A stretch of 64,000 nucleotides of DNA from Pelagicoccus sp. SDUM812005 (GCF_031127875.1 NZ_JARXIA010000001.1:186001-250000), one strand, 5' to 3'. Counted from the first letter of the stretch, positions 44,076-54,114 are shown. The notes: generated from the sequence alone by a model not told the origin. Translations and numbers: made by a program.

Positions 44076-45860
44076 ATGCGAAACACGACCGAAACATTAC
44101 CTCACTCGGTCGAACTTACACTAAGATCTAACGACGCCAGCCGCGTCGCCAGCGAGCGACACGACGGACGCTGGGAGAGCGTGAGCTCGAACGAGTTTCT
44201 CGACGAAGTACAGCACTTTGCCGCCGGGCTTTTGCAGCTTGGTATTCACAAAGGAGATACAGTTGGGATTATAGCGAATTCTTCCCCGCGTTGGCTGGTG
44301 GTGGACCTTGGGTCCATGGCGGCAGGCTGCGCCACGGTGCCGGTCTTCGTAAACGTGGCCGAGGACAACTTGGCCTACGAGATCGAGGACAGCGGCATGC
44401 GAGCCGTTTTCGTCGATGGCCCGGTGGCCTACGCCCGCGTGCAGCCGCACCTTGGCAGGCTGGGCTTAGTCATTTCTGCGAACGTTGACTCCGATCGGAG
44501 CGAACATCACTTAAGTTACCAGGACGTTATCGATATTGGTAGGGCGAGAGCGGATACGGATCCTCAGGTTCTAGAATGCATGCTAGAGGACCTGGATCCC
44601 AATGCGATCGCGACCATTATCTATACGAGTGGTAGCTCGGGTTCGCCCAAGGGGGTCGAGCTTTCGCACGCGAATTTGCTGTCGCAAATTCGCGCATCGG
44701 GGCAGCGATTCCCGATGGACCCTTCTGAGGACGTAGCCTTGAGCTGCCTGCCCTTGGCCCACGTCTTCGAGCGCATGGTGGTCTATTTCTACCTGTGTTC
44801 TGGGGTGCCGGTCTGCTTCGTGGACGATATCCAAAATGTGGGTACTTGCTTGAAAGAGGTGCGTCCTACGACCATGACCATGGTGCCGCGGCTCCTGGAG
44901 AAGCTCTACGGAAAGCTGCGCGACGGGGCGGAGGCGAAGCCTTTGCTCAAGCGCCTCATCGCTCGTTGGGCGATCCGGCGAGCCTTCCGATTGGATCCGG
45001 ATCGGGCGCAGGACTGGCGGGATCGGCTAGCGGACAAGCTGGTCTATTCACAGTTTCGCCTCGGTTTGGGGAATCGCTTCCGGCGCGTCATCGCGGGCGG
45101 GGCGGCCTTGGCTCCCAAGCTGCACCGCTTCTACTTGAACATCGGCTTGCCGGTCTACCAGGGCTACGGCTTGACGGAAGCGGCGCCGGTATTGGCGACG
45201 AACTATCCGGGGCATAACAAGATCGGCACTGTGGGCCAGCCCTTTCCCGGAGTGGACGTGAAGGTGGACGAGAGCGGCGAGATCTTGGCTCGGGGCGAGA
45301 ACATCATGCTCGGCTACCATCATGCCTTGCAGGCTACGCGGGAGGTCATCGACGAAAAGGGATGGCTGCACACGGGAGACCTGGGACACCTGGACCGCGA
45401 AGGTTTTTTGGTGATCGATGGGCGGGTGAAGGAGCTGCTCAAGACTTCGAACGGAAAGTACGTTTCGCCGGTTCCCATCGAGCTGGCTCTCATCGAGTCC
45501 CGTTTGGTGGATACGGCAATGGTGGTCGCGGAGGGAAAGCCTTTCGTGAGCGCCCTCTTGTTCCTCGATCCTGCGAGCGTGGGATGCGTGGACGGCTGCG
45601 TGGAAGGCGAAACGCTGGAGCGGGACGCGTTGATGCGCTTGGGGATTGCGAACCGCTTGGATGCGCGGATCGCTAAGGTCAACGAGCATCTTAACGCTTG
45701 GGAGCGGATCCGAGATTATCGCTGCATCTATGGGCTTCCCAGTATCGAGAGGGAAGAGCTTACGCCGACCATGAAGATTCGTCGGCATGTCGTCGAAGGC
45801 CGTTACCAGGCCGAAATCAACGCCATCTACTCGAGCCACGGAAATATCATGGGCGTTTAG
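44076..45860 (+). CDS. long-chain acyl-CoA synthetase (AMP-forming)
   Basis: A 594-residue cytoplasmic enzyme of the ANL superfamily. It activates fatty acids to acyl-CoA with ATP, the first step of beta-oxidation. Motifs are the P-loop IIYTSGSSGSPKGVELSH (about 181-198), the YQGYGLTEAAPVLATN segment, and the hinge/adenylate motif GWLHTGDLGHLDREGFLVIDGRVKELLKTSNGKYVSP. The TSNGKYV ending marks the long-chain/bubblegum-type group. It is the first gene of the seven-gene fatty-acid operon, and its length is normal for the family. It is equivalent in role to FadD. Confidence 0.9.
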   Translation: MRNTTETLPHSVELTLRSNDASRVASERHDGRWESVSSNEFLDEVQHFAAGLLQLGIHKGDTVGIIANSSPRWLVVDLGSMAAGCATVPVFVNVAEDNLAYEIEDSGMRAVFVDGPVAYARVQPHLGRLGLVISANVDSDRSEHHLSYQDVIDIGRARADTDPQVLECMLEDLDPNAIATIIYTSGSSGSPKGVELSHANLLSQIRASGQRFPMDPSEDVALSCLPLAHVFERMVVYFYLCSGVPVCFVDDIQNVGTCLKEVRPTTMTMVPRLLEKLYGKLRDGAEAKPLLKRLIARWAIRRAFRLDPDRAQDWRDRLADKLVYSQFRLGLGNRFRRVIAGGAALAPKLHRFYLNIGLPVYQGYGLTEAAPVLATNYPGHNKIGTVGQPFPGVDVKVDESGEILARGENIMLGYHHALQATREVIDEKGWLHTGDLGHLDREGFLVIDGRVKELLKTSNGKYVSPVPIELALIESRLVDTAMVVAEGKPFVSALLFLDPASVGCVDGCVEGETLERDALMRLGIANRLDARIAKVNEHLNAWERIRDYRCIYGLPSIEREELTPTMKIRRHVVEGRYQAEINAIYSSHGNIMGV

Positions 45861-45912
45861 CCTGTGGTGCGGGGAGGCTTCGGCCGTAGGTGGATTATAA
45901 ATACGTAGTGTT

Positions 45913-47202
45913 ATGAAGGAACGAATTGCGATCATAGATGGCGTAAGGGCGCCTTTTGGAAAGGCCGGTGGAATTCTGAGCGGGTTCGGGGCGGACGATC
46001 TGGGCGCGGTAGTGGTCAAGGAGCTCTTAGCCCGAGCGGAGCTGAGCGGCGAGGAAGTCGACGAATTGATATTCGGCAACGTGGCCCAGCCGGTGGACGC
46101 GGCCAACGTCGCTCGCGTGATCGCTCTGAAGGCGGGCCTGCCCAAGCAGATGCCCTCCTACACGGTGCAGCGAAACTGCGCTTCAGGCATGGAATCGATC
46201 ACCACGGCGGCCAACAAGATCCAGGCTGGGGAGATCGGCCTCGCGATCTGCGGCGGTACGGAGTCGATGAGCAATATTCCTTTTCTTTACCGGCGGGAGA
46301 TGGTGGGCATCTTCACTCAATTGTTTCGGGCTCGCAGCTTGATGCAGAAGCTCAAGGCCCTGCTGGCCTTTCGTCCGCGCTTTTTGGCTCCGATCGTCGG
46401 AGTGCAGCAGGGGCTGACGGACCCAGTTTGCGGGATGAACATGGGGATGACCGCGGAATTGCTGGTGCGTGATTTCCATATCACCCGCGAGGAGCAGGAC
46501 GCTTTCGCCTTGGAAAGCCATCGCAAGGCTTGTCGGGCGAGCGAGAATGGCGTTTTCGAACAGGAGACGGTGCCGCTTCCTGTTTATCCGGAGTATCGAA
46601 ATGTTCACTACAAAGACGAAGGGCCGCGAGGCGACCAATCGCTGGAGGCGCTGGCTAAGCTGCGTCCATACTTCGACCGCGAAACCGGTACGGTCACGGT
46701 GGGGAACGCTTGTCCAATTACGGACGGAGCGGTAGCTGTGCTGGTTGCCAGCGAGAGTCGGGCTCGCGAGTTAGGGCTGAATCCGCTCGGTTACCTGCGC
46801 GACTACTGCTACGCGGGCCTGGAAGGGGAGCGCATGGGCTTGGGGCCTGCTTACGCGTCGGCCAAGCTTTTCAAGAAGACGGGCATGCGGCTGCGCGATT
46901 TCGATTTGGTGGAGTTGAACGAAGCCTTCGCCGCCCAAGTGATCGCCAACGAGCGAGCCTTTTCCTCGCGCGCTTTCGCCCGGGAGTATTTAGGTCGGGA
47001 CGAGGCCTTGGGCGAACTCGACCGGGAGCGCCTCAACGTAAATGGCGGTTCCATCGCCTTGGGGCATCCGGTGGGAGCGACCGGAGCGAGGCTGGTGTTG
47101 ACCTTGCTGAAGGAGTTGAAGCGACGCGGCAGGGAAAAGGGGCTGGCTACGCTCTGCGTGGGAGGCGGTCAAGGGGCAGCATTAGCATTGGAGGTAGCCT
47201 GA
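45913..47202 (+). CDS. acetyl-CoA C-acyltransferase (thiolase, FadA/FadI-like)
   Basis: A 429-residue thiolase that cleaves 3-ketoacyl-CoA to acetyl-CoA and a shortened acyl-CoA. The active-site Cys 89 lies in QRNCASGMESI, the C-terminal catalytic His in NGGSIALGHPVGATGARL and the second Cys in TLCVGGGQGAALAL. The start VRAPFGKAGG is typical. It ends 1 bp before the multifunctional beta-oxidation gene, so the two are translationally close, as in fadIJ-type operons. They probably form the trifunctional complex. Confidence 0.92.
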   Translation: MKERIAIIDGVRAPFGKAGGILSGFGADDLGAVVVKELLARAELSGEEVDELIFGNVAQPVDAANVARVIALKAGLPKQMPSYTVQRNCASGMESITTAANKIQAGEIGLAICGGTESMSNIPFLYRREMVGIFTQLFRARSLMQKLKALLAFRPRFLAPIVGVQQGLTDPVCGMNMGMTAELLVRDFHITREEQDAFALESHRKACRASENGVFEQETVPLPVYPEYRNVHYKDEGPRGDQSLEALAKLRPYFDRETGTVTVGNACPITDGAVAVLVASESRARELGLNPLGYLRDYCYAGLEGERMGLGPAYASAKLFKKTGMRLRDFDLVELNEAFAAQVIANERAFSSRAFAREYLGRDEALGELDRERLNVNGGSIALGHPVGATGARLVLTLLKELKRRGREKGLATLCVGGGQGAALALEVA

Positions 47203-47203
47203 T

Positions 47204-49366
47204 ATGGAAACGGAAGCATTTAAGATGAACGTAGACGGGCAGGGCGTTGCTCGGCTGGTATTCGATTTGCCCGAGGAAAAGGTTAACAAGTTTTCCTACC
47301 CGGTGATGAAGGAGTTTTTGGATACGCTCGACGCTGTATCCAAGCAAGCTGACATCAAGGTTCTGCTGTTGATGAGCGGTAAGCCCGGGATCTTCATCGC
47401 GGGAGCGGATATCGGGGAATTGGCCAAGATTAAGGATGAGGGAGAAGGGGAGAGCAAAGCCCGTTTCGGGCAAGCGGTCTTCAGCCGGCTCGAAAACCTG
47501 CCGTTTCCGACGGTGGCGGTGATCGACGGCGCCGGCGTCGGCGGAGGCTTGGAGTGCGCCCTGGCTTGCCAGTATCGGCTAGTGAGCGACAGCCCGAAGT
47601 GCAAGCTCGGCTTGCCCGAGGTTACCTTAGGGATCATTCCCGGTTGGGGCGGCACGCAGCGGCTTCCGCGCTTGCTCGGGTTGCCGCAGGCCCTCGACTT
47701 GATCCTTTCCGGCAGGTCGATCGACGGCAAGAAGGCCGTGAGGATCGGTTTAGCCGATAGGCTGATGGCCCACGAATTCGTGGAAGACGCGGTGCAGGAC
47801 TTCGTGAAGGAGCTCTTGCTCAATTCTTCCATGGACCGCCGGACCACGCGAAAGGGGAGCGTTCGAGATCGCTTCCTGAGCGGTACGCCGCTGGGAAGGT
47901 GGCTGGTCTACCGCAAGGCTCGCCAGAATTTGGAGCGGAGGACCAAGGGCAAGTATCCAGCTCCGGAGGCAGCCCTCGAGGTCGTGCGAGAAACCTTTGT
48001 ACGCGGTGGGGCGGCTGGTTTCGCTCGCGAGGCGAAAGTCTTCGCCAAGCTCTGCTCGACTCATGTAAGCAAAAACCTGGTACAGCTTTTCTATACGAAC
48101 GAGTCTTTGAAGAAGGACGCTGGCATTGGCGATACCTTGCATCCGGAGCCGATCCGTTCCGCAGCTGTCTTGGGCGCCGGAGTGATGGGGGGTGGGATCG
48201 CCTGGCTGCTCAGTTCCCAGGATATTCCGGTGCGGATGAAAGACATCAAGTGGGAGGCGATCGCGGCTGGATATGCGGAGGCGAACAGCTATTACCAGCA
48301 AATGGTCAAGCGTCGCAAGATGCGTCCCCACGAGTTGAACGTGAAGATGCACCGCATTTCCGGGACCGTGGACTACACGGGATTTCGCAAGGTGGATCTG
48401 GTGATCGAAGCGGTGGTGGAGGACTTGGAGGTCAAGCGCTCCGTGCTGCGTGACGTTGAAAAGCGGATACCGGTCAATGCGGTGATCGCTACCAATACCT
48501 CTTCCTTGTCCCTCGTCGATCTGGGCGAAGGCTTGGTGCATCCGGAGCGATTGGTAGGGATGCACTTTTTCAATCCGGTAAACCGGATGCCCTTGGTGGA
48601 AGTGATTGCGGGCCCTAAGACCGCTCAGGAGGCGATTGCCAAGGTGATCGATCTTACGCGGCGGTTGGGCAAGACGCCGATCGTGGTGAACAACTGTTCC
48701 GGCTTCCTGGTGAACCGGATCCTGATCCCGTACCTCAACGAGTCGGCCTATATGCTGCAGGAAGGGACGTCCATGGAGCGCATCGATAAGGTGCTGGAGG
48801 ATTTCGGCCTGCCGATGGGACCCTTCGCGCTTGCGGACGAGGTGGGGATCGACGTGGGGCTCAAGGTGGCTCTTATCCTCGAGAAGGCTTACGGTAAGCG
48901 CATGCGGGTGGCGGATATCATGAAGGCCGTTTACGAAGAAGGCCATTTGCTCGGTAAGAAGGACGGCAAGGGGTTTTATCTGCACAAGGGCAAGGAGCGC
49001 ACGCCGAATGACAAGACGATCAGTGAGCTGGCAAAGGCCGTTCAGGAGCGGCTCCACACCGATCACCACGATTTGGATACGGATGAAATCGTGGACCGGG
49101 CCTTGCTTTGCATGGTGAACGAGGCGGCTCGCTGCCTGGAGGAAGATATCGTGCATACGCCGGAATACCTGGATATGGCGATGATCATGGGAACGGGGTT
49201 TCCGCCCTTCCGAGGAGGGCCTTTGCGCTATGCGGACGAGCGCGGCTTGAGCGACGTTTGCCGTGCCTTGGAGGCTTTGCAGAAGAAATTTGGAGAACGC
49301 TACGAGCCTTCGGGCTTGTTGCTGGAGATGGAGCGGTCGGGGCGTCGCTTCTACGAAACGGCTTAG
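47204..49366 (+). CDS. FadB/FadJ-type enoyl-CoA hydratase / 3-hydroxyacyl-CoA dehydrogenase
   Basis: A 720-residue bifunctional enzyme. The N-terminal crotonase domain (about 10-200) has the oxyanion-hole region IFIAGADIGELAK and the two catalytic Glu in GGGLECAL (Glu 117) and LGLPEVTLGIIPGWGG (Glu 139). A linker leads to the dehydrogenase domain with the NAD motif GAGVMGGGIAWLL (about 324-336), then IATNTSSLSLVDL and HFFNPVNRMPLVEVI (catalytic His), and two C-terminal helical domains (PFALADEVGIDVG; GTGFPPFRGGPLRYAD). It catalyses hydration and NAD-dependent oxidation in beta-oxidation, acting with the thiolase just upstream. Confidence 0.93.
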   Translation: METEAFKMNVDGQGVARLVFDLPEEKVNKFSYPVMKEFLDTLDAVSKQADIKVLLLMSGKPGIFIAGADIGELAKIKDEGEGESKARFGQAVFSRLENLPFPTVAVIDGAGVGGGLECALACQYRLVSDSPKCKLGLPEVTLGIIPGWGGTQRLPRLLGLPQALDLILSGRSIDGKKAVRIGLADRLMAHEFVEDAVQDFVKELLLNSSMDRRTTRKGSVRDRFLSGTPLGRWLVYRKARQNLERRTKGKYPAPEAALEVVRETFVRGGAAGFAREAKVFAKLCSTHVSKNLVQLFYTNESLKKDAGIGDTLHPEPIRSAAVLGAGVMGGGIAWLLSSQDIPVRMKDIKWEAIAAGYAEANSYYQQMVKRRKMRPHELNVKMHRISGTVDYTGFRKVDLVIEAVVEDLEVKRSVLRDVEKRIPVNAVIATNTSSLSLVDLGEGLVHPERLVGMHFFNPVNRMPLVEVIAGPKTAQEAIAKVIDLTRRLGKTPIVVNNCSGFLVNRILIPYLNESAYMLQEGTSMERIDKVLEDFGLPMGPFALADEVGIDVGLKVALILEKAYGKRMRVADIMKAVYEEGHLLGKKDGKGFYLHKGKERTPNDKTISELAKAVQERLHTDHHDLDTDEIVDRALLCMVNEAARCLEEDIVHTPEYLDMAMIMGTGFPPFRGGPLRYADERGLSDVCRALEALQKKFGERYEPSGLLLEMERSGRRFYETA

Positions 49367-49401
49367 GGCCAATGGACGAACCTTAAACGGAAAGCGATAG
49401 G

Positions 49402-51336
49402 ATGAAGGATATAAAGGAAACGGAAGGCGCGGCTGCGGGCTCGGAGGATGAGATGTTGATCGATACGTCCCGGATGAACCGGCAGCAGCGGGAGGCCCTG
49501 GAGGTGGCGGAGTCGGCTCGGGAGGCGAAGGGTGAGAAGCCGAGCTTCGCGGGCAAGTTGTTCATGGGCGAGTTTCTGCCGGAGCTGCTGACGCCGTTCC
49601 CGTTTCAGGATGACCTGGAGAAGGAGCGAGGAGATCGCCTGATACGTTCGCTGGCGGACTATTTGGTGGACCATCTGGATCCGGAGAAGGTGGACGAGAC
49701 GCGGACCATCCCTCCCGAAGTGGTGGAGGAGTTGGTGCGGCAAGGTGTATTCGCAATGAAGATACCGGAAAAGTACGACGGCTTGGGGCTTTCGCAGGTG
49801 AACTACAATCGGGTGATGATGATGCTCGCATCCCATTGCGGCAGCACCGCGGTGCTGGTTTCCGCTCACCAGTCGATCGGCGTGCCGCAGCCGCTGAAGC
49901 TGTTCGGAACGGAGGCGCAGAAGCGAAAGTACCTGCCTCTCTTTCGGAGAGGCGCTATTTCGGCCTTTGCCTTGACCGAGCCGGACGTGGGCTCGGATCC
50001 GGCCCAGATGTCGACCACGGCGGTCCCGAGCGAGGACGGTAAGCATTTCATTCTCAGCGGGACCAAGCTGTGGTGCACCAACGGAACGATCGCGGACGTG
50101 ATCGTGGTGATGGCTCAAACGCCGCCTAAGGTGGTACGAGGCAAGGAGCGGAAGCAGATCACGGCGTTTATCGTGGAGACTCGCTGGGCCGGGGTGGAGG
50201 TCGTCCATCGCTGCGACTTTATGGGGATCCGCGGCATCGAGAATGGCTTGCTGCGTTTCGACAAGGTCAAGGTCCCGCGTGAGAATATTTTGCTCGGTGA
50301 GGGCAAGGGCTTGAAGTTGGCGTTGGTTACTTTGAATACGGGTCGCCTGACCTTGCCTGCCGCCTGTACAGGGATGGCGAAGCAATGCCTGTCGATTGCG
50401 CGGCGCTGGGGAAACCATCGCAAGCAATGGGGTGCGGCGATTGGCATGCATGAAGCGGGCCGTACCAAGATCGCCTCCATCGCGGCCAATACTTTGGCCA
50501 TGGAAGCTATTACTTTTCTGACTTCGCACTGGGCTGACCAGGGCGATAAGGACATCCGGATAGAAGCCGCTATGGCTAAGCTGTTCTGCAGCGAAATGGC
50601 ATGGAAAGTCGTCGACGATACTATGCAACTGCGGGGAGGCCGGGGTTACGAAAAGGCCTCCTCGCTACGGGCTCGAGGGGAACCGGGATTCCCGGTCGAG
50701 CGCATGATGCGCGAGTGTCGCATCAACCGTATCATAGAAGGCACTACGGAGGTGATGAAGCTCTTTCTGGCTCGGGAAGCCATGGACCCGCACCTTCGGG
50801 TTGCGGCCGGGCTGCTCAAGCACCATGTACCGATCGCGGAAAAGTTCCGTGCGGGGATGGGCGTCGCGGCCTACTACAGCGGCTGGTACCCGCGGCAATG
50901 GGTGAACGGCAGCGCTTGGCACAGCCACGAGGAGGGCGGCCTCTTGGCTTCCGAGTTCAAGTACGTGGAAGCGGCGTCGCACCGATTGGCCCGCACGATT
51001 TTCCACTTCATGGGATTGTATCAGGACCGCCTAGAGAAGCGGCAAAACATCCTCGGGCATTTGATGGAGATCGGCACCGAGCTCTTCGCCATCGCGACCA
51101 CGTGCAGCTACGCGAAAGGCTTGGTGGACCGGGCTCCCCAGGACAAGTCGCCCATGGACTTGGCGAAGCTCTTTTCCCGTCAATCCCGTCTGAGGATCGA
51201 GGAACACTACCGCGGCTTGAAGCGCAACGCGGACCGGTCGGGCAACGCCATGGCGAAGCGGGTGCTGGGCGGCGAATATACTTGGTTGGAAGACGGAATC
51301 ATCGAATCCGAACCCGACGCGTATCGAGAATGCTGA
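49402..51336 (+). CDS. acyl-CoA dehydrogenase, long form
   Basis: A 644-residue flavoenzyme for the first oxidation of beta-oxidation. The acyl-CoA dehydrogenase core (about 80-470) shows PEKYDGLGLS, FALTEPDVGSDPAQM (FAD contact), LSGTKLWCTNG, MGIRGIENGLLRFDKVKVP and RINRIIEGTTEVMK, where Glu 446 aligns with the catalytic base of MCAD. The roughly 170-residue C-terminal helical extension recalls VLCAD/ACAD9 and suggests long-chain substrates. Its stop overlaps the start of the acyltransferase-hydrolase gene by 7 bp. No electron-transfer flavoprotein genes lie nearby. Confidence 0.9.
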   Translation: MKDIKETEGAAAGSEDEMLIDTSRMNRQQREALEVAESAREAKGEKPSFAGKLFMGEFLPELLTPFPFQDDLEKERGDRLIRSLADYLVDHLDPEKVDETRTIPPEVVEELVRQGVFAMKIPEKYDGLGLSQVNYNRVMMMLASHCGSTAVLVSAHQSIGVPQPLKLFGTEAQKRKYLPLFRRGAISAFALTEPDVGSDPAQMSTTAVPSEDGKHFILSGTKLWCTNGTIADVIVVMAQTPPKVVRGKERKQITAFIVETRWAGVEVVHRCDFMGIRGIENGLLRFDKVKVPRENILLGEGKGLKLALVTLNTGRLTLPAACTGMAKQCLSIARRWGNHRKQWGAAIGMHEAGRTKIASIAANTLAMEAITFLTSHWADQGDKDIRIEAAMAKLFCSEMAWKVVDDTMQLRGGRGYEKASSLRARGEPGFPVERMMRECRINRIIEGTTEVMKLFLAREAMDPHLRVAAGLLKHHVPIAEKFRAGMGVAAYYSGWYPRQWVNGSAWHSHEEGGLLASEFKYVEAASHRLARTIFHFMGLYQDRLEKRQNILGHLMEIGTELFAIATTCSYAKGLVDRAPQDKSPMDLAKLFSRQSRLRIEEHYRGLKRNADRSGNAMAKRVLGGEYTWLEDGIIESEPDAYREC

Positions 51337-53648
51337 GACGCTATTTCCAGTTGAACGAGTTGAGTCGCCCCGACGAACCGGAAGCGGAGAAGGGGAAGCA
51401 AGCTCGCTTTTTCCCTTTCGAGAAACCGCGGGACGTGGGAGTGCGTTCGCGGCTGACCTGGAAGGCCACGGGGAAGGTCATGGATGTGTTGGAGAGGTCC
51501 CTCGGGGTGCGGCTGCGGGTGGATGGCTTGGAGAACCTGAGCGAGCATCCAACGCTGTATGTGGTCAACCACTTCACGCGGGTGGAGACCTTTATCATTC
51601 CTTACTTGCTCTATAAGTTGCGTGAGGAAAGCGCTCGGACCTTGGCGCACTACAGCTTGTTCACCGGATTTTTGGGACGCTATATTTCGCGCTTGGGCGC
51701 GGTTTCGACGAAGGAGGAAGAGCGCGACGCGATGATCGTGGGCGACCTTATGACGGGGCGAAAAAACTGGGTGATCTACCCGGAAGGAACGATGGTGAAG
51801 AACAAGAAGTTCCTGGACCAGGGGAACTTCATTATCGATTCGCCCGGGTACCGGGGACCGCCGCGAACCGGCGCTGCGGTGCTGGCGCTGCAGGCGGAGT
51901 CGCATCGACTGCGTTACTTGCGAGCCTACGAGGAGGGCGATGCGGAGACGATGCACGCCTACGAGGAGAAATACCGCTTCGCCGGTCCGGAGGAGGTCTC
52001 CCGGCGGGAGCTGGTGGTGCTGCCGTTGAACATTACCTACTATCCGATCCGGCCGCAGGAGAATTTCGTGTCCCAACTGGCTCGGACGCTGTTTTCGGAT
52101 TTGCCCGAGCGCTTGGAGGAGGAGCTTAAGGTCGAGGGGCGTATCCTTCTGAGCAAGACGGATATGAAGATTCACTTTTGTCCGGCGATTCCCTTGCGTT
52201 CGTATTTGTCGCCGCGTGGGTTCGTGCCGCGACTCTTGGCGCGTCTGCAGGGTGAAACGCAGCAGCTGGACCAGACTGTGCGTTCGCAGCGCGACCAGTT
52301 GACGCGAGCTTTCATGAGGGAGATCTATCGCAACGTGGAGGTGAACTTCGACCACCTTTTCTGCTCCGGCTTATTGTGGGCCAAGGAGCAACGGGTGCTG
52401 AAGCGAAGCTTTCACCGGGCCTTGTTGCTAACGGCGCTGGAGTTCAAGAAGAATGGAATGTGCCGCCTGCAGTCGAAGCTGTACCGGACTTGCGTGGAGG
52501 TGTGCTCCGGCCTGGAGAGCGAAGCACTGCAGAGCATCGTGAGGGAGAGCGTTCGGGAAGGCGTGCTGGAGGATCAGGGCGACTATTACTGGATCAACCG
52601 AGGGCGTTTCCACGAAACCGCTTCCTTCCACGACATCCGTTTGCGGCTGACGACCAAGGTTATCGCCAACGAGTTCGAACCCTTGTCCGAATGCGTGGAG
52701 GTTCTGAAGCGAAACGTGAACCAGGACGAACGAGGGGCTCGCTGCATCCTGGCGGACGAGCTGAAGCGCGAGGAGGCTCGGAGTTTCGAGCGGGCCTATC
52801 GCGAGCACTACGACCCGGAATTGTCCAAGCCTTTGGAAGTCGGCGAGCCGTTCGACTTGTTGCCTAAGGACGGAAAAGTGCGGGCTGGCGTGTTGTTGGT
52901 TCATGGATACATGGCGGCTCCCATGGAGATGCGCTACCTCGGCGAAGCGATTAGCGAGCATGGCTACCACTGCCACGGGTTGCGGATCGAGGGGCATGGC
53001 ACGGCCCCGCTCAATCTTTCGGAGACGAGCTGGAAGGATTGGTTGTTTTCCGTGCACACTGCCTACCTGAGAATGGCTTGCCTGCATGACACGGTGTACC
53101 TTGTCGGCTTTTCCATGGGCGGCTTGCTGGCATTGCTCAAGGCCTCGCAATTGGGATCGCAGCTGGCCGGGGTAGTGGCGATCAATCCCGCTTTCCGCTT
53201 GAAGGACCATCGGGCAGGCTTGGCCGGGGCGGCGGACGTGTGGAACGGGATGCTGCAGAACCTGCATATCGATATCGGCAAGGTGGAGTACGTGGAGAAC
53301 CTGCCGGCGAATCCAGAGATCAACTACACGCGGAACTACGTGAAAGGCGTAAGGCAGCTGGGGCTGTTGATTTCCCGGTGCGAGGAATCGTTGCCGCAGG
53401 TCCGATGCCCTTGCCTCGTGGTGCAGGCACGCAAGGATCCGGTAGTGGATGCGACGGGAGTGGAGCTGATTCGCGAAAAGATCGGTTCGGATGCAGCCAG
53501 CATCGTCTTGCTCAAGGCGGATTCGCACGTGATCGTGACGGATGAGCATCGAGACGACGTGGCGCTGTATGTGCGGCACTTCTTCAGTACCCTGGAGTTG
53601 GCGTCGCCCTTGGTGCCGGAGCTCGAGTTTCACTGCGCGGGCTATTGA
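51330..53648 (+). CDS. acyltransferase-alpha/beta-hydrolase fusion
   Basis: A 772-residue protein starting at the ATG inside the preceding stop region. The frame is open upstream to 50601, but that part is only a shadow of the dehydrogenase gene. Residues about 60-300 are a PlsC/PlsB-like glycerolipid acyltransferase domain, with NHFTRVE (81-86, an HX4E instead of the usual HX4D), WVIYPEGT (147-154) and LPLNITYYPI. Residues about 340-470 are helical, like the C-terminal part of GPAT enzymes. Residues about 515-755 form an alpha/beta hydrolase: VLLVHGYMAAP (oxyanion HG), GFSMGG (Ser 595), QARKDPVVD (Asp 703 or 707) and DSHVIV (His 733). It may both form and cleave acyl-glycerol esters. The fusion is unusual. 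Confidence 0.8.
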   Translation: MLRRYFQLNELSRPDEPEAEKGKQARFFPFEKPRDVGVRSRLTWKATGKVMDVLERSLGVRLRVDGLENLSEHPTLYVVNHFTRVETFIIPYLLYKLREESARTLAHYSLFTGFLGRYISRLGAVSTKEEERDAMIVGDLMTGRKNWVIYPEGTMVKNKKFLDQGNFIIDSPGYRGPPRTGAAVLALQAESHRLRYLRAYEEGDAETMHAYEEKYRFAGPEEVSRRELVVLPLNITYYPIRPQENFVSQLARTLFSDLPERLEEELKVEGRILLSKTDMKIHFCPAIPLRSYLSPRGFVPRLLARLQGETQQLDQTVRSQRDQLTRAFMREIYRNVEVNFDHLFCSGLLWAKEQRVLKRSFHRALLLTALEFKKNGMCRLQSKLYRTCVEVCSGLESEALQSIVRESVREGVLEDQGDYYWINRGRFHETASFHDIRLRLTTKVIANEFEPLSECVEVLKRNVNQDERGARCILADELKREEARSFERAYREHYDPELSKPLEVGEPFDLLPKDGKVRAGVLLVHGYMAAPMEMRYLGEAISEHGYHCHGLRIEGHGTAPLNLSETSWKDWLFSVHTAYLRMACLHDTVYLVGFSMGGLLALLKASQLGSQLAGVVAINPAFRLKDHRAGLAGAADVWNGMLQNLHIDIGKVEYVENLPANPEINYTRNYVKGVRQLGLLISRCEESLPQVRCPCLVVQARKDPVVDATGVELIREKIGSDAASIVLLKADSHVIVTDEHRDDVALYVRHFFSTLELASPLVPELEFHCAGY

Positions 53649-53667
53649 AGTAGGGAGGCGGTATCGA

Positions 53668-54042
53668 ATGGATAACTACAAGCTCGTACACCCGGGACAC
53701 CTGAACCACCACGGTTTCCTCTTTGGGGGAAACATGCTCAAGTGGGTCGACGAATACGCCTATATCGCCGTGTGCGCCGACTTTCCCCAGCAGCTGTTCG
53801 TAACGGTGGCTATGGATCAGCTGCAGTTCCGCAAGTCGGTGGGGGCGGGAGAAATTCTGAGGTTTCGCTGTCGCCTTGTGGAGCGGCGGACCAGTTCGGT
53901 GCGTTACGCGGTGGAGGTGAGTCGCAAGACGGAAGCGGGGGAGCGAGAGGAAATTTTCGCAACCCATGTCGCCTACGTTTGCGTGAACGAGCGAGGCGAG
54001 AAGAAGGCCTTGCCGCAAGGCAGGGGTGCGGAAGCTGTCTAG
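53668..54042 (+). CDS. hotdog-fold acyl-CoA thioesterase
   Basis: A 124-residue single-hotdog protein of the YciA/acyl-CoA thioester hydrolase type. NHHGFLFGGNMLKWVDEYAYIAV contains the family's catalytic-region pattern (N/H..G..FGG..L.W.D). The ATG at 53668 has a good Shine-Dalgarno (GGGAGG, about 53653-53658), rare in this window and decisive for the start. It hydrolyses acyl-CoA to free acid plus CoA, possibly relieving CoA limitation during fatty-acid breakdown. It lies 19 bp after the fusion gene and is clearly part of the operon. Confidence 0.85.
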   Translation: MDNYKLVHPGHLNHHGFLFGGNMLKWVDEYAYIAVCADFPQQLFVTVAMDQLQFRKSVGAGEILRFRCRLVERRTSSVRYAVEVSRKTEAGEREEIFATHVAYVCVNERGEKKALPQGRGAEAV

Positions 54043-54114
54043 CGTGGCGCGGTCGACGGGGTCATTCGGTTCTAATCGCGTTGTCTTTTGCGGGCTAATC
54101 TGCAGCAAGGGGGC

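Noticed and set aside
50601-51329. N-terminal 243 codons of a 1015-codon frame ending at 53648
   Set aside because: This part lies in another frame of the acyl-CoA dehydrogenase gene and has Arg/Gly/Pro-rich shadow composition. The real gene starts at 51330.
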